64,000 nucleotides of DNA from Gillisia lutea (GCF_021568705.1 NZ_JAKGTH010000007.1:372001-436000); one strand, 5' to 3'; positions 1 through 8,989 are shown, numbered from the stretch's first letter. Translations and numbers: made by a program. The notes: a model not told the origin generated them from the sequence alone.

Positions 1-2026
1 GCGAATCTTCAACTAAATTTGGTAGAGTGATCTTTAGTTTAGGCTCTTGTTCCATAGCGCGCTCAACAGAGAAAATAGCTTCTTTATTTCGAGCCCAGGA
101 ACGTCTTGCTAAACCATTGTTCACATCCCAGTATAACATTGATTTTAAGCGAGTTTCCGACCCCTTAGAACCATCAAGAACCATACCAAATCCCCCATTT
201 ATAACCTCTCCCCAGCCAACTCCACCACCGTTGTGAATGCTTACCCAGGTGGCTCCTCTAAAGCTATCTCCAATCACATTTTGAATAGCCATATCTGCAG
301 TGAATTGACTACCATCATAAATATTGGAGGTCTCTCTAAAAGGGGAATCGGTTCCGGATACATCATGATGGTCACGACCTAAAACAACCGTGCCTAGTTC
401 ACCTTTAGCAATGGCATCATTAAAGGCTTTTGCAATTTCTATTCTTCCGATAGCATCGGCATATAATATTCTTGCTTTAGATCCTACCACCAGTTTATTC
501 TCCATGGCACTCTTTATCCATTGTATATTATCTTGAAGTTGAGATTGGATTTCTTCGGGAGCTTCAGCTTTCAGTTCTTCCAGTACTTTTGTGGCAATGG
601 CATCGGTTTTCTTGAGATCTTCTTCTTTTCCGGATGCACACACCCATCTAAAAGGGCCAAAACCAAAGTCAAAACACATAGGGCCCATAATATCTTGTAC
701 ATAAGAAGGGTAGGCAAAACACGCGTTTTTATCTTGCTCTTGGTCTAAGCTATTTGCCGATACAAACTCCTGTTTATTGTTTAAGTGAATTTTAGCTCCT
801 GCCCGCGAGGCTTCTAAAAGAAAGGCATTGCCATAATCAAAGAAATAGGTTCCTTTTAGCGTATGTTTATTTATAGCATCTGTTTGTCGGCGTAAACTTT
901 CCTGAACTTTGTCCTTAAATTTTTCTGGCTCTTTAGCCATCATTACATTGGCTTCTTCAAAACTAAGTCCTACAGGATAATAACCTCCTGCCCAGGGGTT
1001 GTGTAAAGATGTTTGATCGCTTCCTAAGTCTATGTAAATATTCTTTCTGTCAAAATATTCCCAAACCTCTACAATATTCCCATGAAAGGCTATAGAAACG
1101 GTTTCTTTGGATTCTTTGGCTTGTGTAACTCGTTCTGCCAGTTTCTCTAGATCACTTACTACTTCATCTACCCAGCCTTGAGAATGTCTGGTTTGAACTG
1201 CTTTCAAATTGACTTCAGCACATACTGTAATACATCCGGCGATATTTCCGGCTTTGGGTTGCGCACCACTCATGCCTCCAAGTCCGGAGGTTACAAAGAG
1301 TTTTCCTTCCAAACTTTCTTTATTGGACGCTATTTTTCTCCCTGCATTTAGGACAGTAATAGTGGTTCCGTGCACAATTCCTTGCGGACCGATGTACATA
1401 TAGCTACCTGCCGTCATTTGTCCATATTGGGTAACTCCTAAAGCATTGTATTTCTCCCAATCATCTGGTTTAGAATAATTAGGAATCATCATTCCGTTGG
1501 TCACGACCACACGGGGTGCATTGGTATTGGAAGGAAATAACCCCATAGGATGACCACTATATATTACCAATGTTTGGTCTTCTTCCATCATAGAAAGATA
1601 TTGCATCACCAAGAGGTATTGTGCCCAGTTCTGAAATACCGCTCCATTCCCGCCATAGGTAATTAGCTCATGTGGATGTTGTGCTACTGCTGGATCCAGA
1701 TTATTCTGAATCATGAGCATAATAGCTTTTGCTTGGGTACATTTCCCCGGATATTCTTCTACGGGTCTGGCATACATTTTATAATCAGGTCGAAATCTAT
1801 GCATATAGATCCTGCCAAACTTATCTAATTCTTCTTTAAATTCAGGAAGCAAAGATGCATGATGTTTCGCTTTAAAATAACGAAGCGCATTTCGTAGTGC
1901 TAGCTTTTTTTCTTCAGAATTTAGAATTTCTTTTCGCCTGGGAGCGTGATTGATTGATAGGTCGTAGGTTTTAACAGCTGGGAGTTTATCAGGAATCCCT
2001 TGTGAGATCTGTTCTTTAAAATCCAT
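1..2026 (-). CDS. hutU: Urocanate hydratase, C-terminus cut by window edge
   Basis: Second step of histidine degradation: NAD-dependent hydration of urocanate to imidazolone propionate, in the cytoplasm. I translated the reverse strand from an ATG at 2026 and the frame stays open to base 1, giving about 675 residues. That is close to the full length of the long Bacteroidota urocanases, so only a few C-terminal residues should be missing. Typical stretches are visible, including TYGGNGAVFQNWAQY, YSGHPMGLFPS, QMTAGSYMYIGPQGIVHGTT, TSGLGGMSGAQ and FGPFRWVCASG. The glycine-rich segments fit the NAD-binding core. No other hut gene lies beside it inside the window; hutI and hutG are about 58 kb away on the same strand. 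The identification is secure from the motifs. Confidence 0.96.
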   Translation of the reverse strand, partial: MDFKEQISQGIPDKLPAVKTYDLSINHAPRRKEILNSEEKKLALRNALRYFKAKHHASLLPEFKEELDKFGRIYMHRFRPDYKMYARPVEEYPGKCTQAKAIMLMIQNNLDPAVAQHPHELITYGGNGAVFQNWAQYLLVMQYLSMMEEDQTLVIYSGHPMGLFPSNTNAPRVVVTNGMMIPNYSKPDDWEKYNALGVTQYGQMTAGSYMYIGPQGIVHGTTITVLNAGRKIASNKESLEGKLFVTSGLGGMSGAQPKAGNIAGCITVCAEVNLKAVQTRHSQGWVDEVVSDLEKLAERVTQAKESKETVSIAFHGNIVEVWEYFDRKNIYIDLGSDQTSLHNPWAGGYYPVGLSFEEANVMMAKEPEKFKDKVQESLRRQTDAINKHTLKGTYFFDYGNAFLLEASRAGAKIHLNNKQEFVSANSLDQEQDKNACFAYPSYVQDIMGPMCFDFGFGPFRWVCASGKEEDLKKTDAIATKVLEELKAEAPEEIQSQLQDNIQWIKSAMENKLVVGSKARILYADAIGRIEIAKAFNDAIAKGELGTVVLGRDHHDVSGTDSPFRETSNIYDGSQFTADMAIQNVIGDSFRGATWVSIHNGGGVGWGEVINGGFGMVLDGSKGSETRLKSMLYWDVNNGLARRSWARNKEAIFSVERAMEQEPKLKITLPNLVEDS

Positions 2027-2079
2027 AGAGGTATTATGTGTTTTATAGAAGATTAATGAAAGCTTTCAGTAATCTGAAA

Positions 2080-2247
2080 TTATATAGTATTTGTTTTCTT
2101 GTTATAACCGTAAGGGCAGTGGCGGCAACCGCTCTCACAACAATAGCCTCGCTTTAGATGGTATTGCTCTGTGAAACATTTGTATCCTTCAGGGGTTAGG
2201 TAATAATCACCATCTTCCAAAGGGATCTTTTTATTAAAAGTGCTCAT
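2080..2247 (-). CDS. DUF5522-type small cysteine-rich protein
   Basis: A 55-residue protein of unknown function. It carries a cysteine cluster near the C-terminus (CCESGCRHCPYGY), which I recall as the mark of the DUF5522 family common in Bacteroidota. The CxxxCxxC-like spacing suggests a small zinc or iron-sulfur site, but this is inference. I chose the ATG at 2247 (MSTFNKK) over an upstream TTG because a strong TATTTTTG promoter box ends five bases before it. By comparison with the SRP RNA promoter in this window, transcription would begin on the A of this ATG. It is divergent from the next gene, and the promoter region overlaps that gene's start. Confidence 0.75.
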   Translation of the reverse strand: MSTFNKKIPLEDGDYYLTPEGYKCFTEQYHLKRGYCCESGCRHCPYGYNKKTNTI

Positions 2248-2251
2248 ATAG

Positions 2252-2279
2252 CAAAAATACAATTCTTATCTTCAACCAA
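2252..2279 (-). promoter_or_regulatory. Bacteroidota-type promoter of the DUF5522 gene
   Basis: On the reverse strand a TATTTTTG box (2259-2252) matches the TAnnTTTG -7 consensus, with a TTG (2279-2277) 17 bases upstream as a possible -33 element. The G of the box lies five bases before the ATG, so the message is predicted to be leaderless or nearly so. The -33 element touches the start codon of the divergent gene at 2279. Confidence 0.6.
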
Positions 2280-2620
2280 TGATTGTATTGGTGAACAAAT
2301 ATTTACTTGCAAAAGGTTATAATGGAGTAAGCCTCTGGCCTTTTATAGTTTTAAAACATCCTTCTCTTAAAAATGATCCTGTTTTCCTTAATCATGAACG
2401 TATTCATTTAAAACAACAACAGGAATTATTAATTGTGGGTTTCTACATCTGGTATGGGTTGGAGTACTTCTACAGGTTATATCAATACAAACATCGATTT
2501 TTAGCATATAGAAATATTTCTTTTGAAAGGGAGGCTTATGCAAATGAGGGCAATTTGGAATATTGTAAAAATCGAAGGTCATGGAATTTTTATAAATACA
2601 TTCATAAGATTTTAAAATAA
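2279..2620 (+). CDS. Small putative metalloprotease-like protein with HERIH motif
   Basis: A 113-residue protein that I do not recognise as a named family. It contains NHERIHLKQQQE around residues 39-50, which fits the HExxH zinc motif. About 40 residues later comes FEREAYAN, whose glutamates could supply a third ligand as in gluzincins. Between them lies an aromatic, hydrophobic stretch (IVGFYIWYGLEYFYRLY) that could be one membrane segment. This resembles a minimal membrane-associated peptidase core, but it could equally be a non-catalytic relative. The ATG at 2279 is used; a later in-frame start would remove conserved-looking sequence. It stands alone between a divergent small gene and a downstream desulfhydrase gene. 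Confidence 0.65.
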   Translation: MIVLVNKYLLAKGYNGVSLWPFIVLKHPSLKNDPVFLNHERIHLKQQQELLIVGFYIWYGLEYFYRLYQYKHRFLAYRNISFEREAYANEGNLEYCKNRRSWNFYKYIHKILK

Positions 2621-2672
2621 ATAAGCAAGTATGTATTTCGCTTTCTCCTGCTAATTTTTGAATATTTGCAGC

Positions 2673-3623
2673 ATGAGCAAAGCGATCGATTTCAGTCTTC
2701 AATATTCTCCTAATTACTTGGTGAAGAAATTTGAGGAATCTGGAATTCAATTATATATTAAGCGTGAAGATCTTTTACATCCTGAGGTTTCCGGGAACAA
2801 GTTCAGAAAGCTGAAATATAATTTAAAGAAAGCGCAAGAGGTTGACGCAAAAACTTTACTCACATTCGGAGGGGCATTCTCTAACCACATTGCGGCTCTG
2901 GCAGCTGCAGGAAAAGCTTATAACTTTGAAACAATTGGATTAATAAGAGGGGAGGAGCTTGCAGTTAATCTTGAAAAGACCTTGAAAGAGAATGCCACTT
3001 TACGCTTTGCAGTTTCCTGTGGTATGAAATTGAAATTTATTTCAAGAACTTCTTATAAAGAGAAAACAAGTCCCGAACTTATTGAAAAACTAAAAAAGGA
3101 ATTTGGTGAATTTTATCTCATCCCGGAAGGAGGCACCAATTTGTTGGCTATAAAAGGCTGTGAGGAAATTTTATCTGAAGAAGATAAAGAGTTTGATTTT
3201 GTTGGCGTTTCGGTAGGAACGGGAGGAACAATTTCTGGAATAATCAATAGTACTTCTGAAACTCAAAAAATACTTGGTTTTTCAGCCTTAAAAGGTGATT
3301 TTTTAAAAGATGAAATTGCTATGAATACTTCAAGTTCTAATTGGGAACTCATTTCAAAGTATCATTTTGGTGGCTATGGCAAGGTTTCTGAAGAGCTTAT
3401 ACAATTCATCAACACTTTTTATAAAACCTATCAAATCCCGTTGGATCCTATTTATACGGGAAAAATGTTTTATGGTCTTTTTGATATGATCGAAAAATCT
3501 GCATTTCCTCAAAATTCTCGTATTTTAGCCATCCATACCGGAGGGCTTCAGGGTATTCCCGGAATGAATGCTCAATTAACTAAAAGGAACCAGCCTTTAA
3601 TCGATTTTTGGAATGAATTATAA
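2673..3623 (+). CDS. D-cysteine desulfhydrase / ACC deaminase-like PLP enzyme
   Basis: A PLP-dependent enzyme of the tryptophan synthase beta superfamily, of the 1-aminocyclopropane-1-carboxylate deaminase/D-cysteine desulfhydrase group. It has 316 residues from the ATG at 2673. The PLP lysine is in SGNKFRKLKYN near residue 45, the substrate-side loop is TFGGAFSNH, and the phosphate-binding glycine loop is VGTGGTISG. Sequence alone does not separate the two activities; in Bacteroidota D-cysteine desulfhydrase is the more likely role. An AATATTTG box ends five bases before the ATG, suggesting a leaderless message. The 3' end overlaps the next gene by 11 bases, so the two are probably co-translated. 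Confidence 0.85.
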   Translation: MSKAIDFSLQYSPNYLVKKFEESGIQLYIKREDLLHPEVSGNKFRKLKYNLKKAQEVDAKTLLTFGGAFSNHIAALAAAGKAYNFETIGLIRGEELAVNLEKTLKENATLRFAVSCGMKLKFISRTSYKEKTSPELIEKLKKEFGEFYLIPEGGTNLLAIKGCEEILSEEDKEFDFVGVSVGTGGTISGIINSTSETQKILGFSALKGDFLKDEIAMNTSSSNWELISKYHFGGYGKVSEELIQFINTFYKTYQIPLDPIYTGKMFYGLFDMIEKSAFPQNSRILAIHTGGLQGIPGMNAQLTKRNQPLIDFWNEL

Positions 3624-4437
3624 GCATCTAATTATTCTTGTTATTACAGTAATCTTTACTGCCTCTTGCGGAAGTAAAAAAAAGATCGCTTCCAGAAAGA
3701 AGGCGAAAACTGAACGCAGCATTTCTAGCAGGAATGATGTTCCAGCTAAAGTTAATAATACAGTTAAGAAATCCACCCCTTCCGGGTCTTATGCCGATAT
3801 TGTAGAAGAATATATTGCTGATTTTGCAGAAATAGCAAAAGAGGAAATGCGTTTATATAAGATTCCGGCAAGTATTACCTTGGCTCAGGGAATTCTTGAA
3901 TCTGGAGCGGGAAGAGGCACCTTATCCCGTAATGCTAATAATCACTTCGGAATTAAATGTCACGATTGGGAAGGAGATAAAGTATATCATGATGATGACA
4001 GATCTCAAGAATGTTTTAGAAAGTATAACAATGCTAAATATTCTTATCGTGATCATTCTCTTTTCTTGAGTGAGCGCAGGCGATACGCAGGCCTTTTTGA
4101 TTTGGATACTGATGATTATGAGGGATGGGCTAAAGGCTTAAGAGCAGCGGGTTATGCTACAGATAGAAAATACCCAGATAAACTAATAGATCTCATAGAG
4201 CGATATAGTCTTTATAAGTTTGATGAAGAAACTCTGGGAAAAAGAAAAAGTAATAGAAGTAGTAGAACAATTGCTGCCAGAGATGGAGGTAACACGTATA
4301 CCGTTCAAAAAGGGGATACGCTGTACTCTATTTCTAAACGATTTAATACTACAGTAGAAATGTTGCAACGTTACAATAATATTCAGGGAAATACCATTAG
4401 TATTGGTCAGGAACTGGTAGTAACTCCTGCACAATAA
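3613..4437 (+). CDS. LysM glucosaminidase lipoprotein (peptidoglycan hydrolase)
   Basis: A 274-residue exported peptidoglycan hydrolase. The N-terminus is a lipoprotein signal with lipobox TASC near residue 19, followed by a basic linker. A glucosaminidase domain of the GH73/FlgJ type spans about residues 60-205; the likely catalytic glutamate is in [13 protein letters not shown], followed by NNHFGIKC. One LysM domain ([16 protein letters not shown]) closes the protein at about 228-272 and would bind the glycan. The ATG at 3613 lies inside the end of the upstream desulfhydrase gene (11-base overlap). hemL follows after 16 bases, so these three genes look like one transcription unit despite unrelated functions. 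Confidence 0.9.
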   Translation: MNYKHLIILVITVIFTASCGSKKKIASRKKAKTERSISSRNDVPAKVNNTVKKSTPSGSYADIVEEYIADFAEIAKEEMRLYKIPASITLAQGILESGAGRGTLSRNANNHFGIKCHDWEGDKVYHDDDRSQECFRKYNNAKYSYRDHSLFLSERRRYAGLFDLDTDDYEGWAKGLRAAGYATDRKYPDKLIDLIERYSLYKFDEETLGKRKSNRSSRTIAARDGGNTYTVQKGDTLYSISKRFNTTVEMLQRYNNIQGNTISIGQELVVTPAQ

Positions 4438-4453
4438 AGAAGTATATATTTAT

Positions 4454-5740
4454 ATGAATTATAAGAGAAGTAGCGAGCTGTTTACAGCTGCAAAAAAAGT
4501 AATACCGGGAGGAGTAAATTCTCCTGTAAGAGCATTTAATGCGGTGGGAGGAGATCCTATCTTTATCGAAAAGGCCGAAGGCGCTTATTTATATGATGCC
4601 GATGGTAATAAGTTTATAGATTATATCAATTCCTGGGGGCCAATGATACTAGGGCATGCTCATAAGCCAGTGGTTGATGCTGTGGTAGAGAAAGCAAAAA
4701 AAGGAACTTCATTTGGTACGCCAACAGAAATAGAGACCAAGATCGCAGAATTAGCAGTGAAAATGGTGCCGAATATCGACAAGATCAGATTCGTGAATTC
4801 TGGGACAGAAGCTTGTATGAGCGCTGTTAGACTGGCGAGAGGATTTACAGGAAAAGAAAAGATCATCAAATTTGCAGGTTGTTATCACGGGCATAGCGAT
4901 TCCTTTCTTATACAGGCGGGGAGTGGTGCAGTTACTTTTGGAAGTCCTAATAGTCCCGGAGTGACAAAGGGTACCGCAAAGGATACTTTACTTGCAGATT
5001 ATAATAATTTAGAGAATGTAGCTGCCCTCATTGAAGCAAACAAAGGCGAGATTGCCTGTATTATTTTAGAACCTGTCGCCGGAAATATGGGATGTATTCC
5101 TCCCGCCGAAGGATTTTTAGGCGGACTTAGAAGCTTGTGTGATCAAAATGACATCTTGTTGGTTTTTGATGAGGTGATGACGGGCTTCAGGCTTGCTCCC
5201 GGAGGCGTACAGGAGCGTATGGGCATAGCTGCTGATATAGTTACTTTTGGTAAAGTTATTGGAGGGGGACTTCCTGTTGGCGCTTTTGCTGCAAGAAAGG
5301 AAATCATGAATTATTTGGCCCCAATTGGTCCGGTTTATCAGGCAGGAACGCTAAGCGGTAATCCTCTGGCAATGGCTGCGGGATTGGCAATGCTTACCGA
5401 ACTTGATGAGCAAAGAGAGATCTTCAAAAGTATCGAGGAGAAAACGGCTTATTTACATCAAGGTATGGAAAAAGTGTTGGTTGCTAATAATATTCCTCAT
5501 ACTATTAACAGATTAGGATCTATGATCTCTGTTCATTTTTCTGAAGAACCGGTAACAGATTTTACAAGTGCAGCCAATGCTAATAATGATACCTTTAAAA
5601 AGTTCTTCCACGGAATGTTGGACAACGGAATCTACATAGCACCAAGTGCTTTTGAAACTTGGTTTATTACTGAAGCTTTAACTTATCACGATCTTGATAA
5701 TACTATAAAAGCTGTAGAAGCAGTCGCTAAAACATTGTAG
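4454..5740 (+). CDS. hemL: Glutamate-1-semialdehyde 2,1-aminomutase
   Basis: Converts glutamate-1-semialdehyde to 5-aminolevulinate in the C5 route to heme. The protein has 428 residues, the normal length for the family. It is a class III aminotransferase fold with the N-terminal [13 protein letters not shown], the [17 protein letters not shown] cofactor loop, FDEVMTGFR, and the PLP lysine K267 in [12 protein letters not shown]. It follows the glucosaminidase gene by 16 bases. Its apparent terminator is a hairpin lying inside the 3' end of the convergent thioesterase gene. Confidence 0.97.
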   Translation: MNYKRSSELFTAAKKVIPGGVNSPVRAFNAVGGDPIFIEKAEGAYLYDADGNKFIDYINSWGPMILGHAHKPVVDAVVEKAKKGTSFGTPTEIETKIAELAVKMVPNIDKIRFVNSGTEACMSAVRLARGFTGKEKIIKFAGCYHGHSDSFLIQAGSGAVTFGSPNSPGVTKGTAKDTLLADYNNLENVAALIEANKGEIACIILEPVAGNMGCIPPAEGFLGGLRSLCDQNDILLVFDEVMTGFRLAPGGVQERMGIAADIVTFGKVIGGGLPVGAFAARKEIMNYLAPIGPVYQAGTLSGNPLAMAAGLAMLTELDEQREIFKSIEEKTAYLHQGMEKVLVANNIPHTINRLGSMISVHFSEEPVTDFTSAANANNDTFKKFFHGMLDNGIYIAPSAFETWFITEALTYHDLDNTIKAVEAVAKTL

Positions 5741-5756
5741 AAGAAAAAGTGAATTC

Positions 5757-6161
5757 TTATTTATAGAAAACCCGTAACAGTTCTTCCGAGATCTTTACGG
5801 GTTTTTTGGTTTTTGAATCCATCAAGCACCAGGTAGATTTTGCCTGTATCAAAACTTTTCTGGTTTTTTTATTTAATATATTCACCATACGCTGGGAAGT
5901 TACATGAGTATGTTCCGCAACAAAGGTTTGTATGAGTAGTTCATCATCTAAAAAAGCTTGTTGCTTATAGTCTATTTCGTGCCGAATTACCACCCAAAAA
6001 TAATTCTCCTGTATAACTGCATCAGCACGAGTTTCCCAATGTGCTTTAGCGATATCCTGTATCCATTGCACATATCTCACATTATTTACATGCTCATTTT
6101 CATCAAGATCCTCTTTGCTTACCTTGATACTTTGTTCGAATATTTCGGGAGTAAAACTCAT
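5757..6161 (-). CDS. Hotdog-fold acyl-CoA thioesterase (YbgC/FadM-like)
   Basis: A 134-residue single hotdog-domain thioesterase of the 4-hydroxybenzoyl-CoA thioesterase class. The N-terminal segment DLDENEHVNNVRYVQWIQD carries the family pattern, with an aspartate/glutamate-rich start followed by HVNN and YxxW. The native acyl-CoA substrate cannot be read from the sequence. Its ATG overlaps the stop of the upstream glutaminyl cyclase gene as ATGA (four bases), so translational coupling is likely. The last coding bases contain an inverted repeat that also serves as a terminator-like structure for hemL on the other strand. Confidence 0.88.
   Translation of the reverse strand: MSFTPEIFEQSIKVSKEDLDENEHVNNVRYVQWIQDIAKAHWETRADAVIQENYFWVVIRHEIDYKQQAFLDDELLIQTFVAEHTHVTSQRMVNILNKKTRKVLIQAKSTWCLMDSKTKKPVKISEELLRVFYK
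5767..5807 (+). terminator. hemL terminator embedded in the convergent gene
   Basis: An inverted repeat (AAAACCCGTAA ... TTTACGGGTTTT) is followed by a T run on the + strand. It sits 27 bases after the hemL stop and lies wholly within the coding 3' end of the reverse-strand thioesterase gene. Confidence 0.75.
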
Positions 6162-7213
6162 TTTTTAACTATTTCTATTTCAAATAGTTTATCCCAATTC
6201 TTTCCTGTAACATATAATTTTTTGGTAGTAGGATTGTATGCAATTCCATTTAAAACATCCAGTTTTGGGTGTTGGGTCACTTGCTCTCTTAATCCTCTAA
6301 AATCAATCAACCCTTCAATAGCGCCATTTGTTGGGTTTATGATAGCTACACCGTCTTTTTGATAGGTATTGGCATAGATCTTTCCTTCCACCCATTCCAG
6401 CTCATTTAATTGAGTAGAGATCGATTTATTGGTAGTTGGCTGAATGTAATTTTCCTCGGCAAGTGTTGTGGCATTTAAGATCCAGATCTTCTCGGTGCCA
6501 TCACTTTTGTAAAATTGCTTGCCATTGTTACATAAACCCCAACCTTCTTTACTCTGATTGAATTTAAAACTACCCGTTTTTTCAAGCTTATCAAGGTTAT
6601 ATATTAAACCTTCACCTTCCTGCCAGGTAAGCTGATAGATCTTGTTGTTTAAAATGGAAAGTCCTTCTCCAAAATAATCTTTTGTTAAGTCTACTTTTTG
6701 AAGTACTTCACCGGTCTTAAAGTCTGTTTTTCTCAAGGATGAGTTTCCATATTGACCCGTGCTTTCATATAAAGTATCATTTAAGAATTCCAGACCTTGG
6801 GTGTAGGCATTTATATCGTGAGGGTAGGTGTTCACAATCTTATAGGTGTAAAATTCTGGCGCTACATCATTATGTATCTTTACAGGAATAAGAAGCGTAT
6901 CTACTTTTTCTTCTGAATAAACTAAGGCTTCAATAACTTGATTTCCTAATTTTTGATCTTGTAGAATGAATTCAGTTTGGGTTTCTCCGTTTTTTACTTC
7001 AGAAGTGATTTCATCTATTTTGAATTTTATAGCGTCTATCTTTCGATCTTTTGCATTCTCTATATTGAGTTTTATGGTATCTCCAAGCTGAAAAGAGTCC
7101 TTAGAATTAGAAATTTTTAAAGAAAAATCGCTTGTTTTTTTATCTGAATTACTTCCGCAGGAAATAAGAAGCGTATTTAAAATAATGAGTAATAGGAAGT
7201 TAAGTTTTTTCAT
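6158..7213 (-). CDS. Glutaminyl-peptide cyclotransferase, lipoprotein
   Basis: Predicted to cyclise N-terminal glutamine to pyroglutamate on exported proteins. It has 351 residues and a lipoprotein signal with LLISC at about residues 15-19. A roughly 100-residue N-terminal extension precedes the beta-propeller cyclase domain (Glu_cyclase_2, the plant/bacterial type). Family stretches include NAYTQGLEF, YESTGQYGNSSLR, GWGLCNNGKQFYKSDG, LNELEWVEGKIYAN and LNGIAYNP. It would act in the periplasm or at the outer membrane. Its stop overlaps the thioesterase start by four bases. Confidence 0.88.
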   Translation of the reverse strand: MKKLNFLLLIILNTLLISCGSNSDKKTSDFSLKISNSKDSFQLGDTIKLNIENAKDRKIDAIKFKIDEITSEVKNGETQTEFILQDQKLGNQVIEALVYSEEKVDTLLIPVKIHNDVAPEFYTYKIVNTYPHDINAYTQGLEFLNDTLYESTGQYGNSSLRKTDFKTGEVLQKVDLTKDYFGEGLSILNNKIYQLTWQEGEGLIYNLDKLEKTGSFKFNQSKEGWGLCNNGKQFYKSDGTEKIWILNATTLAEENYIQPTTNKSISTQLNELEWVEGKIYANTYQKDGVAIINPTNGAIEGLIDFRGLREQVTQHPKLDVLNGIAYNPTTKKLYVTGKNWDKLFEIEIVKK

Positions 7214-7267
7214 GAAAAATGCGAGTTTTAATAGAGGCTAATTTAATTAATTCAAGCCAAAAAATAC

Positions 7268-7297
7268 TTGCTAAATGTATCAAAGATTGTATATTTG
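7268..7297 (+). promoter_or_regulatory. Promoter of the SRP RNA gene
   Basis: TTG at 7268-7270, a 19-base spacer, then TATATTTG at 7290-7297. This is an exact fit to the Bacteroidota primary-sigma promoter. The RNA 5' end (GGCAAG, from 7302) follows the final G by about five bases, which calibrates the other promoters in this window. Confidence 0.85.
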
Positions 7298-7301
7298 CAC
7301 C

Positions 7302-7396
7302 GGCAAGTCCCACACAACCAGCTCCTGCTGACTCCCCCAGGGCGGGAACGCAGCAAGGGTAAGCGGTCGTAGCGGTGTGATGTGGGTAGCTTGCCA
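7302..7396 (+). ncRNA. ffs: Signal recognition particle RNA, small (4.5S) type
   Basis: The RNA core of the signal recognition particle, which partners with Ffh to target inner-membrane proteins. The ends pair (GGCAAG ... CTTGCC), with the further helix CCCACAC against GTGTG/GTGGG. The apical domain has the conserved GGGCGGGAACGCAGCAAGGG segment with the asymmetric loop typical of helix 8. The length of about 95 bases is that of the short bacterial form. A T run follows the closing helix and could serve as terminator. The open reading frame running antisense through it is not a gene. Confidence 0.95.
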
Positions 7397-7440
7397 TTTT
7401 TTGTATCTGATATTTAAATTTTATCGCATCTTTGTGATCT

Positions 7441-8259
7441 ATGAAAACAGATGCTTCCCCACAAGTTGTTCTAATTACCGGCGGTTCCTCAGGAATCGGA
7501 AAATCTATCGGAGAATTTCTTTTGCAGAGAAATTTTAAGGTATATGGAACAAGTAGAAACCCTCAAAATAATTCAACAAACTCATTTCCACTTGTAGCGC
7601 TTGATGTTACCAAGAAAGAAACAATTGTTTCTGCTATTCAGGAAATTGTAAAAAAGGAAGGTAAGATCGATATTCTTATCAATAACGCTGGAGTTGGAAT
7701 TACCGGCCCTATTGAAGAAACTCCCGATGAGGAGATCAAAAAAGCGTTTGATACCAATTACTTCGGTCCTTTAAATGTTACAAAGGCGGTATTGCCAACT
7801 ATGCGTAAGCAGGGTGGCGGATTAATAATAAATGTTACCAGTATCGCAGGGTATATGGGGTTGCCATATCGCGGTATTTATTCGGCTACTAAGGGTGCTT
7901 TAGAATTGACTACTGAAGCTTTTAGAATGGAGTTAAAAGACTTCAATATTAAAATGACCAATGTGGCGCCAGGAGACTTTGCTACCAACATAGCTGCTGG
8001 AAGATATCATGCTCCGGTTTTGGAAGATTCTCCTTATAAAAGAGCTTATAAGAATACATTAGATCTTATGAATGTGCATGTATCGGGAGGGAAAGACCCG
8101 CAGGAGATGGCCAAGGCAATTTACAAGATTATCCAAACCAAAGAACCTAGAGGCCATTATAAAGTGGGAGAGCCACTCCAAAAGTTCTCTATTGCCCTAA
8201 AGCGTATTTTACCAGATAAAGTTTACGAGAAAATGTTGCTTAAACATTATAAATTGTAA
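7441..8259 (+). CDS. Short-chain dehydrogenase/reductase
   Basis: A 272-residue classical SDR oxidoreductase of unknown substrate. It has the nucleotide loop TGGSSGIGKSIGEF at residues 14-27, the NNAG motif, the serine in INVTSIAGY and the catalytic pair in YSATKGALEL. The absence of an acidic residue right after the glycine loop and the nearby TSRN suggest NADP rather than NAD, which is inference. It begins 45 bases after the SRP RNA. A near-consensus CATCTTTG lies just before the start codon. The next gene has its own promoter across this gene's stop codon. Confidence 0.88.
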   Translation: MKTDASPQVVLITGGSSGIGKSIGEFLLQRNFKVYGTSRNPQNNSTNSFPLVALDVTKKETIVSAIQEIVKKEGKIDILINNAGVGITGPIEETPDEEIKKAFDTNYFGPLNVTKAVLPTMRKQGGGLIINVTSIAGYMGLPYRGIYSATKGALELTTEAFRMELKDFNIKMTNVAPGDFATNIAAGRYHAPVLEDSPYKRAYKNTLDLMNVHVSGGKDPQEMAKAIYKIIQTKEPRGHYKVGEPLQKFSIALKRILPDKVYEKMLLKHYKL

Positions 8260-8264
8260 TTTTG
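8236..8264 (+). promoter_or_regulatory. Promoter of the aldolase/transaldolase gene
   Basis: TTG at 8236-8238, 18 bases, then TAATTTTG at 8257-8264, matching TAnnTTTG. It overlaps the stop codon of the SDR gene. The predicted leader to the ATG at 8314 is about 45 bases and AT-rich. Confidence 0.7.
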
Positions 8265-8313
8265 TGCAAGTCTTATTAAAAACAACCAACAAAAGAATAA
8301 ACACAACAACATT

Positions 8314-8967
8314 ATGAAATTTTTTATTGATACTGCAAACCTAGATCAAATTAAGGAGGCTCAAGATCTTGGAGTTTTAGACGGGGTAACTACCAATCCG
8401 TCTTTAATGGCTAAAGAAGGAATTACTGGAAGGGAAAACATTATTAATCACTACAAAAAAATCTGTGAGATTGTAGATGGTGATGTAAGCGCCGAAGTAA
8501 TTGCTACAGATTTTGATGGAATTATTAAAGAAGGAGAAGAGCTTGCAAAACTTCATGATCAAATTGTAGTGAAGGTGCCAATGATAAAAGAAGGTATCAA
8601 AGCTATTAAATATTTTAGTGATAAAGGAATTCGTACTAACTGTACATTAGTTTTTTCTGCAGGACAAGCCTTACTAGCTGCTAAAGCCGGTGCCACATAT
8701 GTTTCTCCATTTATTGGAAGACTGGATGATATCTCTACAGATGGATTAAACCTTATCGCTGATATTAGATTAATTTATGATAATTATGGTTTTGAAACTG
8801 AAATTCTTGCAGCTTCAGTAAGACACAGTATGCATATTTTGGAATGTGCTAAAATAGGAGCCGATGTAATGACGGGACCACTGTCATCTATCGAAAGCTT
8901 ATTAAAACACCCGCTTACAGATAGTGGTTTGGCTAAATTCTTAGAAGATTATAATAAAGGAAACTAA
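8314..8967 (+). CDS. fsa: Fructose-6-phosphate aldolase / small transaldolase
   Basis: A 217-residue TalC/MipB-type enzyme acting in the non-oxidative pentose phosphate pathway or as fructose-6-phosphate aldolase. The two activities are hard to separate by sequence. Landmarks are [27 protein letters not shown], the Schiff-base lysine in VVKVPM near residue 87, [19 protein letters not shown] and [10 protein letters not shown]. The length fits the family exactly. It has its own promoter and is followed by a strong bidirectional terminator. Confidence 0.92.
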   Translation: MKFFIDTANLDQIKEAQDLGVLDGVTTNPSLMAKEGITGRENIINHYKKICEIVDGDVSAEVIATDFDGIIKEGEELAKLHDQIVVKVPMIKEGIKAIKYFSDKGIRTNCTLVFSAGQALLAAKAGATYVSPFIGRLDDISTDGLNLIADIRLIYDNYGFETEILAASVRHSMHILECAKIGADVMTGPLSSIESLLKHPLTDSGLAKFLEDYNKGN

Positions 8968-8989
8968 AGAATCCTGAATGATACTATAG

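Noticed and set aside
2388-2750. 120-codon reverse frame over the HERIH protein and desulfhydrase start
   Set aside because: Overlaps two better-supported genes antisense and shows no recognisable motif.
3613-4470. Identical first codons (MNYK, ATGAATTATAAG) of the glucosaminidase and hemL genes as a repeat
   Set aside because: Only 12 bases match and the proteins differ at once; chance.
7200-7397. 65-codon reverse frame over the SRP RNA
   Set aside because: It runs antisense through a highly conserved RNA gene with a canonical promoter; coding is not plausible.
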